Shown: piece after piece, positions 33,683 through 41,860 of the stretch
How positions within the stretch are numbered: the first letter of the stretch is position 1
How the letters are laid out: each line of letters opens with the position of its first letter
Source: CADEEN01 sp963783785
GTDB lineage: Bacteria > Pseudomonadota > Gammaproteobacteria > Burkholderiales > Burkholderiaceae_C
DNA length: 64,000 bases
Direction: 5' to 3'
Assembly (NCBI GenBank): GCA_963783785.1
Contig: CAWAOQ010000006.1
Span: forward strand, 62,001 to 126,000
Made by a program: the position numbers and the translations under genes
Notes under the pieces: model-generated
Told to the model about the DNA's origin: nothing
The model's database searches: none
The model's input: the letters and a program-made list of their open reading frames with translations, nothing else

Positions 33683-35538
33683 TGGACCATGGCACCACCT
33701 GGCTGACGACCAGCCTGATCTACCTCGCCGCCGCGGTGCTCGCGGTGCCGCTGGCGCGGGCGCTCGGCCTGGGTTCGATCATCGGCTACCTGGTGGCCGG
33801 CATCGTGATCGGGCCCTGGGGGCTGGCGCTGGTGACCGATGCACAGACGATCCTCACGGTGGCCGAGTTCGGCGTCGTGCTGATGCTGTTCCTGGTCGGC
33901 CTCGAGCTCGAGCCGAGCCGCTTGTGGGCCATGCGCCGGCCGATCTTCGGCTGGGGCTCGGTGCAAGTGATCAGCAGCGCCCTGCTGATGACGGCAGCGG
34001 GCGTGGCATTCGGCGTGGCGTGGCCGGTCGCGCTGGCGGCGTCGCTGGGCCTGGCGATGTCATCGACCGCGATCGGGCTGGCGGTGCTGGCCGAACGCAA
34101 CGTGCAACCCACCGCCGCCGGGCAGGGCGTGCTCGGCGTGATGCTGTTCCAGGACGTGGCGGCCATCCCGATCCTGGCCTTGTTGCCGCTGTTGCCGGTG
34201 GCCGCGCAGCAGGCCACGGCCGCGACGGCCGGCAGCGGCTGGCTCACGGCGGCCAAGGCGGTGGCGGTGATCGCGGCGCTGCTGATCGGTGGGCGCCTGG
34301 CCTTGCGCCCCTCGCTGCGCTGGATCGCCCGCAGCCGCACGCCCGAGATCTTCACCGCTGCGTCGCTGCTGCTGGTGGTCGCCACCGCCGCGCTGATGCA
34401 TGCGGTGGGGCTGTCGATGGCGCTCGGCGCCTTCCTGGCCGGCGTGCTGCTGGCCGAGAGCGAATACCGCCGCGAGCTGGAGACCGATCTCGAACCATTC
34501 AAGGGCCTCTTGCTCGGGCTGTTCTTCATCGCCGTGGGCATGAGCATCGACTTCGCGGTGGTGCTGGCGCAGCCCGGCCTGGTGGCGCTGATCGTGCTCG
34601 GCTTCGTCGCCGTCAAGGCCGTCGTGCTGGTGGCGATGGCGCGCACGATGAACGTGCCGCTGGCCGAGCGGCCGCTGTTCGCGATCCTGCTGGCGCAGGG
34701 CGGCGAGTTCGGATTCGTCGTCTTCCAGGCCTCGGCGCAGGCCGGCGTGATCGACGCGACGGCGGCGTCGCTGCTGGTCGCCGCGGTGGCGATCTCGATG
34801 CTGGCCACGCCGCTGGCGCTGGTGATCGTCGACCGCTTCGTCACGCCGCGCCTGGCTTCGCGTGGTGCACCGAAGCTCGACGAGATCGACCAGCCGCAAC
34901 GCGAGGCGGTGATCATCGCCGGCTTCGGCCGCTACGGCCAGATCGTCGGCCGCCTGCTGCTGGCCAACGGCATCCAGCCGACCGTGCTCGACCACGACAG
35001 CGAGCAGATCGAGGCCGTGCGCCGCTTCGGCTGGCGCGCCTTCTATGGCGACGCGACGCGCCTGGACCTGCTGCGCGTGGCCGGTGCGGCCGAGGCCCGC
35101 GTGCTGGTGGTGGCGATCGACGACGTCGCGCAGAGTCTGGCGCTGGTCGACCTGGCACGCGAGCACTTCCCGCACCTGACGCTGGTGGCCCGCGCGCGCA
35201 ACGTGCAGCATTGGTACCAGCTGAACGAACGCGGTGTCGCGCACATCGAGCGCGAGACCTTCGACGCAGCCTTGATGAGCGCACGCAGCGTGCTCGAAGC
35301 GCTGGGCTTCGAGCGCCACCAGGCGCGCAACCTGGCGCTGCGCTTTCGTCGCCACAACCTCGAGCAGCTGCAGGAGTCGGCGCCGCATTTCCGCGACGAA
35401 TCCAGGCTGATCGCGATGTCGAAGATCGGCCGCCAGCAGATGGAGCAGTTCATGGCCGATGAGCGCGCGCGCAAGGACAGCCGAAGGCAGGCCAGTGGCT
35501 GGGCCGGTGCGGCGAGCGACGAGGCCGGCGACCGATGA
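33682..35538 (+). CDS. Glutathione-regulated K+/H+ antiporter, KefC/KefB type
   Basis: 618-residue CPA2 antiporter. About 12-13 N-terminal helices include LGSIIGYLVAGIVIGPWGLALV and the ion-binding VGVMLFQDVAAIPILA (QD motif), plus LAQGGEFGFVVF. A C-terminal RCK/KTN domain (about residues 408-540) has the NAD(H) motif IIAGFGRYGQIVGRLLLANGIQPTVLDHD, where glutathione adducts are sensed. In E. coli the system extrudes K+ and acidifies the cytoplasm against electrophiles. Coupled to the KefF-like gene. Convergent with the TauE gene, 3 bases apart. Intact. Confidence 0.92.
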   Translation: MDHGTTWLTTSLIYLAAAVLAVPLARALGLGSIIGYLVAGIVIGPWGLALVTDAQTILTVAEFGVVLMLFLVGLELEPSRLWAMRRPIFGWGSVQVISSALLMTAAGVAFGVAWPVALAASLGLAMSSTAIGLAVLAERNVQPTAAGQGVLGVMLFQDVAAIPILALLPLLPVAAQQATAATAGSGWLTAAKAVAVIAALLIGGRLALRPSLRWIARSRTPEIFTAASLLLVVATAALMHAVGLSMALGAFLAGVLLAESEYRRELETDLEPFKGLLLGLFFIAVGMSIDFAVVLAQPGLVALIVLGFVAVKAVVLVAMARTMNVPLAERPLFAILLAQGGEFGFVVFQASAQAGVIDATAASLLVAAVAISMLATPLALVIVDRFVTPRLASRGAPKLDEIDQPQREAVIIAGFGRYGQIVGRLLLANGIQPTVLDHDSEQIEAVRRFGWRAFYGDATRLDLLRVAGAAEARVLVVAIDDVAQSLALVDLAREHFPHLTLVARARNVQHWYQLNERGVAHIERETFDAALMSARSVLEALGFERHQARNLALRFRRHNLEQLQESAPHFRDESRLIAMSKIGRQQMEQFMADERARKDSRRQASGWAGAASDEAGDR

Positions 35539-35541
35539 GCG

Positions 35542-36294
35542 TCAGCGCAGGCCGTCCCACAACAGCTTGACGCCGGTGAGGAACATGCCGGTGTAGGCGA
35601 TGCGGTAGAACCAGCCCGCATCGATGCGCCGGGTGGCCCACACGCCGAGCCACACGCCCACCGGGGCCAATGGCAGCAGCGCGAGCGACGTGACGAGGAT
35701 GCGGCTGTCGAACAGCCCCAAGCCGGCGTACGGAATCCACTTCGACAGGTTGATGATGCCGAACAGCACCGCCAACGTGGCGGTCAGCCGCACCGGATCG
35801 AGCTTGAGCGGCAGCACGTAGGCACTGATCGGCGGGCTGCCGGCGTGGGCCACGAAGCTGGTGAAGCCGGCCGCCACCGTGAGCAGGAAGCCGACCGGCC
35901 TGGATGGCGGCGGCGCATCGCGGTGTGGCGGAAAGACCAGCCGCTGGGCCAGGAACAGCAGCGTCAGCGCACCGACCACTGCGGCCACCGTCTTGGCCGA
36001 CAACAGCCCGAACAGCAGCGTGCCGATCACCGTGCCCAGCAGGCCCGCCGGCACCAGCAGGCGCAGCAGTTCGCGATCGCGGTCGTGCCAGAGCTGCCGC
36101 ACGCCGGTGGCGTCCATCACCAGCAGCAACGGCAGCATCACGGCCGCCGCCTGCGGTACCGGCATCGTCAACGCCAGCAGCGGCGTGGCCAGCGAGCCGA
36201 AGCCCATCAGGAAGCCACTCTTGGCCAGCCCCATCAGCAGCACGGCGGGCACCGCCACGGCGTAGAACCAGGGGTCGGTGATCAGAAGCTCCAT
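35542..36294 (-). CDS. TSUP family transporter (sulfite exporter TauE/SafE-like)
   Basis: 250-residue membrane protein with about eight helices and the TSUP pattern: LLMGLAKSGFLMGFGSLATPLLAL near the N-terminus and the matching repeat FLLTVAAGFTSFVAHAGSPPISAYVLPLKLDP after the middle. Members export sulfite, sulfoacetate or similar organic anions; the substrate cannot be told here. ATG at 36294 overlaps the stop of the nitroreductase gene (TGATG), so the two form an operon. Intact. Confidence 0.87.
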   Translation of the reverse strand: MELLITDPWFYAVAVPAVLLMGLAKSGFLMGFGSLATPLLALTMPVPQAAAVMLPLLLVMDATGVRQLWHDRDRELLRLLVPAGLLGTVIGTLLFGLLSAKTVAAVVGALTLLFLAQRLVFPPHRDAPPPSRPVGFLLTVAAGFTSFVAHAGSPPISAYVLPLKLDPVRLTATLAVLFGIINLSKWIPYAGLGLFDSRILVTSLALLPLAPVGVWLGVWATRRIDAGWFYRIAYTGMFLTGVKLLWDGLR

Positions 36295-36869
36295 CAAGCC
36301 AGCCGGCACGCCTCTTCGAACGACAGGCGCGGGCTGCGTGCCAGCACCTTGCCCGGGTCACCTTCGCCGAGGGTGCAGATGAAGTTGGTCTTGACCGTCG
36401 TGCCGGCCCAGAACGCCGCGTCCATCTTCGCTGCGTCGAAGCCGCTCATCGGCCCGCAGTCGAGACCGAGCGCACGTGCCGCGAGGATGAAGTAGCCGCC
36501 CTGCAGGCTCGAGTTGCGAAACGCGGTGTGCTCGATCTTGAGCGGGTGGCCGACGAACCAGGACCGCGCGTCGGTGTGCGGGAACAGCTGCGGCAGCTTG
36601 TCGTAGAACGCCATGTCCATGCCGATCACCGCCGTCACCGGCGCTTCACGCACCTTCTGCACATTGCCGTGCGAGACGCAGGCAAGCAGGCGGGCCTTGG
36701 CCTCTTCGCTGCGCACGAAGACGAAGCGCGCCGGCGTGCTGTTGGCCGCGGTCGGCCCCCACTTGACGAGGTCGTAGAGCTGGCGCAGCGTCTCGTCGGC
36801 CACCGGCGTGGGCCGGTAGCCGTTCTGTGTGCGGGCGGCGGTGAAGAGTTGTTCGGTGGTGATCTGCAT
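36294..36869 (-). CDS. Nitroreductase family protein, malonic semialdehyde reductase (RutE/HadB) subgroup
   Basis: 191-residue FMN enzyme: MQITTEQLFTAARTQNGY with the conserved FMN-binding region KWGPTAANSTPARFVFVRS, then RNSSLQGGYFILAARALGLDCGPMSGFD. This subgroup includes RutE of the pyrimidine (Rut) pathway and HadB; no rut genes are nearby, so the substrate is open. It is co-transcribed with the TauE-like exporter downstream and divergent from the DUF1841 gene, 48 bases away. Intact. Confidence 0.87.
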   Translation of the reverse strand: MQITTEQLFTAARTQNGYRPTPVADETLRQLYDLVKWGPTAANSTPARFVFVRSEEAKARLLACVSHGNVQKVREAPVTAVIGMDMAFYDKLPQLFPHTDARSWFVGHPLKIEHTAFRNSSLQGGYFILAARALGLDCGPMSGFDAAKMDAAFWAGTTVKTNFICTLGEGDPGKVLARSPRLSFEEACRLA

Positions 36870-36917
36870 GACAGGCCTGGGCCGCGATGGCGGCAACGAA
36901 AGCACAATTGTCGGACC

Positions 36918-37349
36918 ATGTTCGCCCCTTCCCAGCACGACGTGCGCCGCTTTTTCTGCCAGACGCACAGCAAACAACGCGGCGGCATGCCGCTGACGCC
37001 GATGGAGACCCTGGCCGCACGGTGGATCGCCGAGCATCCGGAGTACGACACCGACCTGGCCGATGTCGACGCCGCGCTGTCGGCCAGCTACACGGTCGAC
37101 GACGGCCGTGCGAACCCGTTCCTGCACTTGTCGATGCACCTGACGATCAGCGAGCAGGTGGCCATCGACCAGCCTCGCGGCATCAGGCAGGCCTGCGACT
37201 TGCTCGCCGCGCGACTGGGTTCGGCCCACGAGGCGCAGCACCAGGTGATGGAGTGCCTGGGCGAGATGGTCTGGACGTCGCAGCGCACCGGCCTGCCCCC
37301 GGACGGGCAGGCGTACCTGGACTGCGTGCGCCGGCGGGCGACGCGTTAG
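36918..37349 (+). CDS. DUF1841 family protein
   Basis: 143 residues: MFAPSQHDVRRFFCQTHSKQRGGMPLTPMETLAARWIAEHPEYD, followed by NPFLHLSMHLTISEQVAIDQPRGIR and HEAQHQVMECLGEMVWTSQRTGLPPDGQAYLDCV. The whole DUF1841 pattern is present. The function is unknown; the family occurs in Beta- and Gammaproteobacteria. The His/Glu spacing in the middle (HLSMH, HEAQHQVMECLGE) suggests a metal or DinB-like helical fold, but this is inference only. Intact. Confidence 0.85.
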   Translation: MFAPSQHDVRRFFCQTHSKQRGGMPLTPMETLAARWIAEHPEYDTDLADVDAALSASYTVDDGRANPFLHLSMHLTISEQVAIDQPRGIRQACDLLAARLGSAHEAQHQVMECLGEMVWTSQRTGLPPDGQAYLDCVRRRATR

Positions 37350-37393
37350 CCGTCTGCGGATGCCGAGTCGGCTTGCGGCCGCAAAGGTACCGA

Positions 37394-37561
37394 TCAGCCG
37401 GGCAGATGCGACGCTTCGTCTCGCTGCACCAGCAGCGACCCGGCCTGGACGTCGTGGGCCGCCAGGGCATCGATGCCCCCGAGCAGGCTGACAGTGACAG
37501 CGATGGCGAGGATCAATGCGGTGCCGCGTTCGATCAGGCGTTGCGTCAGGGTGGTGTTCAT
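37394..37561 (-). CDS. Small single-span membrane protein (hypothetical)
   Basis: 55 residues: MNTTLTQRLIERGTALILAIAVTVSLLGGIDALAAHDVQAG.., then a polar tail. There is one hydrophobic segment (about 15-35) after a charged N-terminus, and a good GAGGAG site 6-7 bases before the ATG. The second half is an uncharged-to-polar tail that would face the periplasm. No family is recognised. It stands alone between DUF1841 and the ABC permease. It is kept because start, ribosome site and membrane segment agree. Confidence 0.55.
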   Translation of the reverse strand: MNTTLTQRLIERGTALILAIAVTVSLLGGIDALAAHDVQAGSLLVQRDEASHLPG

Positions 37562-37695
37562 GCTGGGCTCCTCGATGGCGGTGCGGTGTCGTTCGATGAG
37601 CTGGACTCTAGGCAGCGGCAGACCGCGGCGAAAGCCGCTTGCGACGCAACGCGTGCTGCGGGCGACGACCTGCGCCGAACGGCGACGAACGGCCG

Positions 37696-40224
37696 CTATT
37701 CCTGCGCCGCCTTGCGCAGCGTCTCGACGACCGGACGGCGCAGCACCTCGCGCAGCCCCCACCAGCCGGCCGCCAGCGCCAGCAGCGCGCCGGCGGCGCC
37801 GCCCGCCAGCGGCACCCACAACGACGCGGTCCACTGGAACTCGAAGGCAAAGCGCGCCAGCGCCCAGCCCACCGCGATGGCCGCGCACGACGCCAGCACG
37901 CCGGCCAGTGCGCCGACGCCGAGCAGCTCAGCGCGCTGCACCTGGGCCAGCAGCGTGCGGCCGGCACCCATCGCGCGCATCACCGCAAATTCCCTGGCGC
38001 GCGCCTCTCGGGTGGCGCTGACCGCGGCGAACAGCACCACCAGCCCGGCCGCCAGCGTGAAGGCGAACAGGAACTCGACGGCGCGGATCACCTGGTCGAG
38101 CACGCGCTGCACCTGACCGATCTGCGCCGAGACGTCGACATTGGTGATGTTGGGGAAATCGCGCCCGAGCGCGTTGTCGAAACTGGGCTGGCCCGTCACG
38201 GCCTCGGGGGCCCGGAACGCTGCAATGGTGGTGGCAGGCAGGCCCGGCATCGCCGCGATCGGGAATATCACGAAGAAATTGACGCGCATCGAAGCCCAGT
38301 CGACCTTGCGCAGGCTGGTGATGCGGCCCTCACGCAAGGTGCCGGCGATGTCGAAGGCGAGGCGGTCGCCGATGCCGACGCCGAGCGTCTTGGCCAGGCC
38401 GTCTTCGACGCTGACGGCATCGGCCTCCTCGACCGTCCAGCGTCCTGCGGAAATGCGGTTGTGGCCAGGCAGCTGCGCGTCATGGCTGAGGTTGAACTCG
38501 CGCTCGACCAGCCGCTTGGCGCGCTCGTCGCTGAAGCTGTCGGGCGCGACCGGGCGACCGTTGATCGAGACCAGCCGGCCGCGAATCATCGGGTACCAGT
38601 CGTAGCGCGTGATGCCCGCTGCGGTCAGGGCCTGGCGAAACGCTTCCCCCTGCTCGGGCTGGATGTTGATGACGAAGCGGTTTGGCGCATCGGGTGGGGT
38701 GGCGGCGCGCCAACTGGCGATCAGGTCGGTGCGCAGCAGCACCAGCAGCACCAGCGCCAGCAGGCCGACCGCGAGCGCCGACACCTGCAGCACGGCAAAC
38801 GCCGGTCTGGCGGCGATCTGGCGCGTGGCGAGCACCAGCCAGCGGGGCGCCCGCGCTTCCGGCACGGTGCGCTTCAAGGCCATCACCGCGGCCCAGGACA
38901 GCAGCGCGAACAGCGCAGCCGCCGCCGCGAAGCCGCCGACGGCGATCAACCCCATCTTCAGGTCGGTCGACACCGCCAGCAGCAGCGCGGCGAAGCCCAA
39001 CGTGCCGGTGCCGAGCACGGCCAGCGACGAGGCCTTCAATGCGCCGACATCGCGGCGAATCACGCGCAACGGCGGCACCCGCGCCAGTTGCAGCACCGGA
39101 GGCAGGCCAAAGCCCATCAGCAACGTCAGACCGACGCCGAGCCCGAACAACGCCGGCCACAGCCCCGGCGGCGGCAGATCGCTGCTGACCAGGCCAGCCA
39201 GCAAGCTCACGAACCCATGGTGCATCAGCAAGCCGAACAGCACGCCGAGCGCGCTGGCGCCGACGCCGAGCGCGCCGAACTCCAGCGTGTAGGCCAGCGC
39301 GATGTGGCGCTGCGATGCGCCCAGCACGCGCAGCATCGCGCAATCGTCGAGGTGGCGGTTGGCGAAATCGCGCGAGGCGATGGCTACCGCCACCGCCGCC
39401 AGCAGCGCCGCCAGCAGCGCCACGAGATTGAGGAACTTGCCGGCGCGGTCGAGCGTCTGGCGCATCTCGGGGCGCCCCGATTCCATCGACTCGACACGCA
39501 CACCGCGCAGGGCGCGCTCGTCGATTTGCGTTTCGACCCAGCGCACGAAGTCGGCGATGTCGGCATCGCGGCCGATCGGCGAGGCCACCGCCAACCGGTA
39601 CGTGACACGGCTGGCAGGCTGCACCAGCCCGGTGGCGGCGAGGTCGGCGTGGTTGAGCATCACGCGCGGTGCAAAGCTCATGAAGCCTGCCCCGCGGTCA
39701 GGTTCGACGACGATCAAGCGGGCGATCGCCAGCGATGCATCGCCGAGCAGCAGCGCATCACCCATCTTCAACTGCAGCGCATCGAGCAGCGACGGATCGA
39801 CCCACACCGTGCCGCGCTCAGGCGCGCCGGCGGCATCGAGCGCACGGCCCCCCGGGCCGTCCTTGAGCTTCAGGCGCCCACGCAGCGGGTAGCCGTCGCT
39901 GACCGCCTTGACGGCCACCAGCCTGGACGCCCCGCCGAGCGCGTCGGGCGCCCGGCCCATGCTCGGGAAGGTCGCCGTCGTGGCCACCGACAGCGCTCGG
40001 GCAGCGGCTTCGTCGACGAAGAGCCGTTGCGGCGGCTTGTCGCTGGTCACGATCGCATCGCCGCCGAGCATCTGCCTGGCGTCGCGCGTGAGGCCGCGGT
40101 CGAGGCGGTCGGCAAAGAAACCGACCGCCGTCAACGCCGCCACCGCCAGCGTTACCGCCACCAGCAGCAGACGCAACTCTCCGGCGCGGAAGTCGCGCAA
40201 GGCCTGGCGCCAGGCCAGGGTCAT
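37696..40224 (-). CDS. FtsX-like ABC transporter permease (YbbP type)
   Basis: 842-residue inner-membrane protein with two FtsX/MacB-type permease modules. An N-terminal helix (RLLLVAVTLAVAALTAVGFFADRL) is followed by a large periplasmic domain, then clustered helices (FLNLVALLAALLAAVAVAIASRDFANRHLDDCAMLRVLGASQ). A second periplasmic domain and the final four-helix block follow (FAVMRAMGAGRTLLAQVQRAELLGV). Such proteins work with a YbbA-type ATPase, often with esterase TesA, possibly in envelope lipid or lipoprotein handling. No ATPase gene is adjacent in this window. ATG at 40224 gives the usual MTLAWRQALRDFRAGE start; 40269 is an alternative. Intact. Confidence 0.85.
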   Translation of the reverse strand: MTLAWRQALRDFRAGELRLLLVAVTLAVAALTAVGFFADRLDRGLTRDARQMLGGDAIVTSDKPPQRLFVDEAAARALSVATTATFPSMGRAPDALGGASRLVAVKAVSDGYPLRGRLKLKDGPGGRALDAAGAPERGTVWVDPSLLDALQLKMGDALLLGDASLAIARLIVVEPDRGAGFMSFAPRVMLNHADLAATGLVQPASRVTYRLAVASPIGRDADIADFVRWVETQIDERALRGVRVESMESGRPEMRQTLDRAGKFLNLVALLAALLAAVAVAIASRDFANRHLDDCAMLRVLGASQRHIALAYTLEFGALGVGASALGVLFGLLMHHGFVSLLAGLVSSDLPPPGLWPALFGLGVGLTLLMGFGLPPVLQLARVPPLRVIRRDVGALKASSLAVLGTGTLGFAALLLAVSTDLKMGLIAVGGFAAAAALFALLSWAAVMALKRTVPEARAPRWLVLATRQIAARPAFAVLQVSALAVGLLALVLLVLLRTDLIASWRAATPPDAPNRFVINIQPEQGEAFRQALTAAGITRYDWYPMIRGRLVSINGRPVAPDSFSDERAKRLVEREFNLSHDAQLPGHNRISAGRWTVEEADAVSVEDGLAKTLGVGIGDRLAFDIAGTLREGRITSLRKVDWASMRVNFFVIFPIAAMPGLPATTIAAFRAPEAVTGQPSFDNALGRDFPNITNVDVSAQIGQVQRVLDQVIRAVEFLFAFTLAAGLVVLFAAVSATREARAREFAVMRAMGAGRTLLAQVQRAELLGVGALAGVLASCAAIAVGWALARFAFEFQWTASLWVPLAGGAAGALLALAAGWWGLREVLRRPVVETLRKAAQE

Positions 40225-40394
40225 GACCGTGGGGCGCTGGATGGCAGGGCGTGGCGGGGAAGCAGGCATGGCCGGGACGGTTGGCAGCGAAGAGGCGACA
40301 GTAGCCGATCGCGGCTCTCCCGTGCACGCAGCGGTGAATGCAGCGTGCAATGGCTTGCAACGCCCGCCTGCCGGCGTTGCGCTCCAATCACGTC

Positions 40395-41243
40395 ATGGAC
40401 ACACGCCGCCCCCTGCCCGCGATCTTCTTGTCGCACGGCTCACCGATGACCGCCCTCGAACCCGGTGCGGCCGGCCGCTTCATGCAGCGCCTTGGGCCGG
40501 CGATCGATGCGACCTTCGGCCGGCCGCGCGCGATCCTCGCGTTGTCGGCCCACAGCCTGGCGCGCCAGCCGGTGCTGCTGGCCGCCGAGCGCCATGCAGC
40601 GGTGTACGACTTCGGCGGCTTCGATCCACGCCTCTTCACGCTGCGCTACGACGCACCCGGCGCACCCGCGCTGGCCGTGCAGGTGCAATCCTTGCTGGCT
40701 GGCGCCGGCATCGCCGCGCAGTGCGTTGCCCAAGGTGGCCTGGACCATGGCATCTGGACACCGCTGCGCTATGCCTACCCCGACGCCGACATCCCGGTGC
40801 TGCCGCTGGCCTGGGTGCCGAGCGACAGCCCGGCAGCCTTGTTCGCGCTCGGCCAGGCGCTCGCGCCGCTGGCGCACGACGGCGTGCTGGTGCTGGGCAG
40901 CGGCAGCATCACCCACAACCTGCATCGCGTCTTTGCCAATGGCCTCAACGCCGCTGTCGAGCAGCCCGAGATCGCCGAAAGTGCCGCCTTCCGCGACTGG
41001 ATGCAAACACGCGCCGCCGCACGCGACTGGGACGCGCTCTTCGCCTACCGGGCACGCGCGCCCCATGCGGTGGACATGCATCCGAGCGACGAACACCTGC
41101 TGCCCTGGTACATCGCTGCCGGCGCCGGCGGGCCCGAAACCGGACCGCAGCGTCTGCACGCCAGCGTCACCTACGGCTCGCTCGGCATGGATGCCTACGC
41201 CTTCGGGGCCTCAGCCTCGTCATTGGCCGCGGCGTTGAGCTGA
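40395..41243 (+). CDS. Extradiol dioxygenase, DODA/LigB-type (YgiD family)
   Basis: 282-residue class III ring-cleavage enzyme. Metal-binding and catalytic histidines appear in PAIFLSHGSPM, ILALSAHSLARQP and GGLDHGIWTPLRYAYPDADIPVLPLAWVPS, with LVLGSGSITHNLHRV further on. In E. coli YgiD cleaves L-DOPA (4,5-extradiol) using zinc; the natural substrate here is unknown. ATG at 40395 is chosen because it directly precedes the conserved RRPLPAIFLSHGSP. Divergent from the ABC permease and convergent with the cytochrome gene. Intact. Confidence 0.87.
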   Translation: MDTRRPLPAIFLSHGSPMTALEPGAAGRFMQRLGPAIDATFGRPRAILALSAHSLARQPVLLAAERHAAVYDFGGFDPRLFTLRYDAPGAPALAVQVQSLLAGAGIAAQCVAQGGLDHGIWTPLRYAYPDADIPVLPLAWVPSDSPAALFALGQALAPLAHDGVLVLGSGSITHNLHRVFANGLNAAVEQPEIAESAAFRDWMQTRAAARDWDALFAYRARAPHAVDMHPSDEHLLPWYIAAGAGGPETGPQRLHASVTYGSLGMDAYAFGASASSLAAALS

Positions 41244-41280
41244 CCGCCCGCGGCCAAGCGCACCACCCCGACTGCGCGAA

Positions 41281-41703
41281 TCACTTCACCTGGATGCGGC
41301 TCAGGTACTCGGCCAACGCCAGGATGCGTCCACGAACGTAGGCTTCCTGGTTGTAGGGCACGTCCATGTAGTACTCGCCGGCCTTGATGCTGTACTCGCG
41401 GCCCCATACCGGCATGTCGCGCGTGCCGTGCTCGGCCACACCGACGCCTTCGATGGTCTCGTACACCCGCGCCATCGGAAAGATCCCGCCATTTCTCTTT
41501 TGCAGCGTCGTCAGGTCAGTCGGGCTGCGTTTCAGCAGATCGGCGATCGGCCCACCGCCCTTGCCCGAGACGCCATGGCAGGCGGCGCAATTGGCATCGA
41601 ACTCGTTCTTGCCGAAATCCGCCTTGGCCTGCGCCATGGCCGCGACCGGCAACGCCAGTGCGATCGCGACAGGAATCCACCACCTTGTGCGTGCGGTTCT
41701 CAT
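41281..41703 (-). CDS. Class I cytochrome c
   Basis: 140-residue periplasmic electron carrier. The signal peptide RWWIPVAIALALPVAAMAQA precedes the heme-binding CAACH at residues 39-43, with a likely axial Met97 in RDMPVWG. The C-terminus (YVRGRILALAEYLSRIQVK) is the usual final helix. ATG at 41703 follows a GGTGG site; an upstream ATG at 41727 is less likely. No oxidase or dehydrogenase gene is next to it, so its partner is unknown. The 157 bases between it and the next gene hold no recognised element. Confidence 0.87.
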   Translation of the reverse strand: MRTARTRWWIPVAIALALPVAAMAQAKADFGKNEFDANCAACHGVSGKGGGPIADLLKRSPTDLTTLQKRNGGIFPMARVYETIEGVGVAEHGTRDMPVWGREYSIKAGEYYMDVPYNQEAYVRGRILALAEYLSRIQVK

Positions 41704-41860
41704 AGTTTCCACCTTTCGGCGGGACAACCCTCGGCGTACACAAGACCAGACCGCTGAACATCACCAAGAGCAACACCCGCACGAAAAGGTTAGCCGCTCC
41801 GGCCGCCCGCCGGGTTGACAGTTCTCAACGACCGGTCAAATAGCGCGCCGTCCGCGCCGG

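Noticed and set aside
37639..40449. 936-codon open frame on the plus strand, and similar long frames such as 4012-6198
   Set aside because: Antisense to well-conserved genes; such frames arise from high-GC codon bias and show no family pattern.
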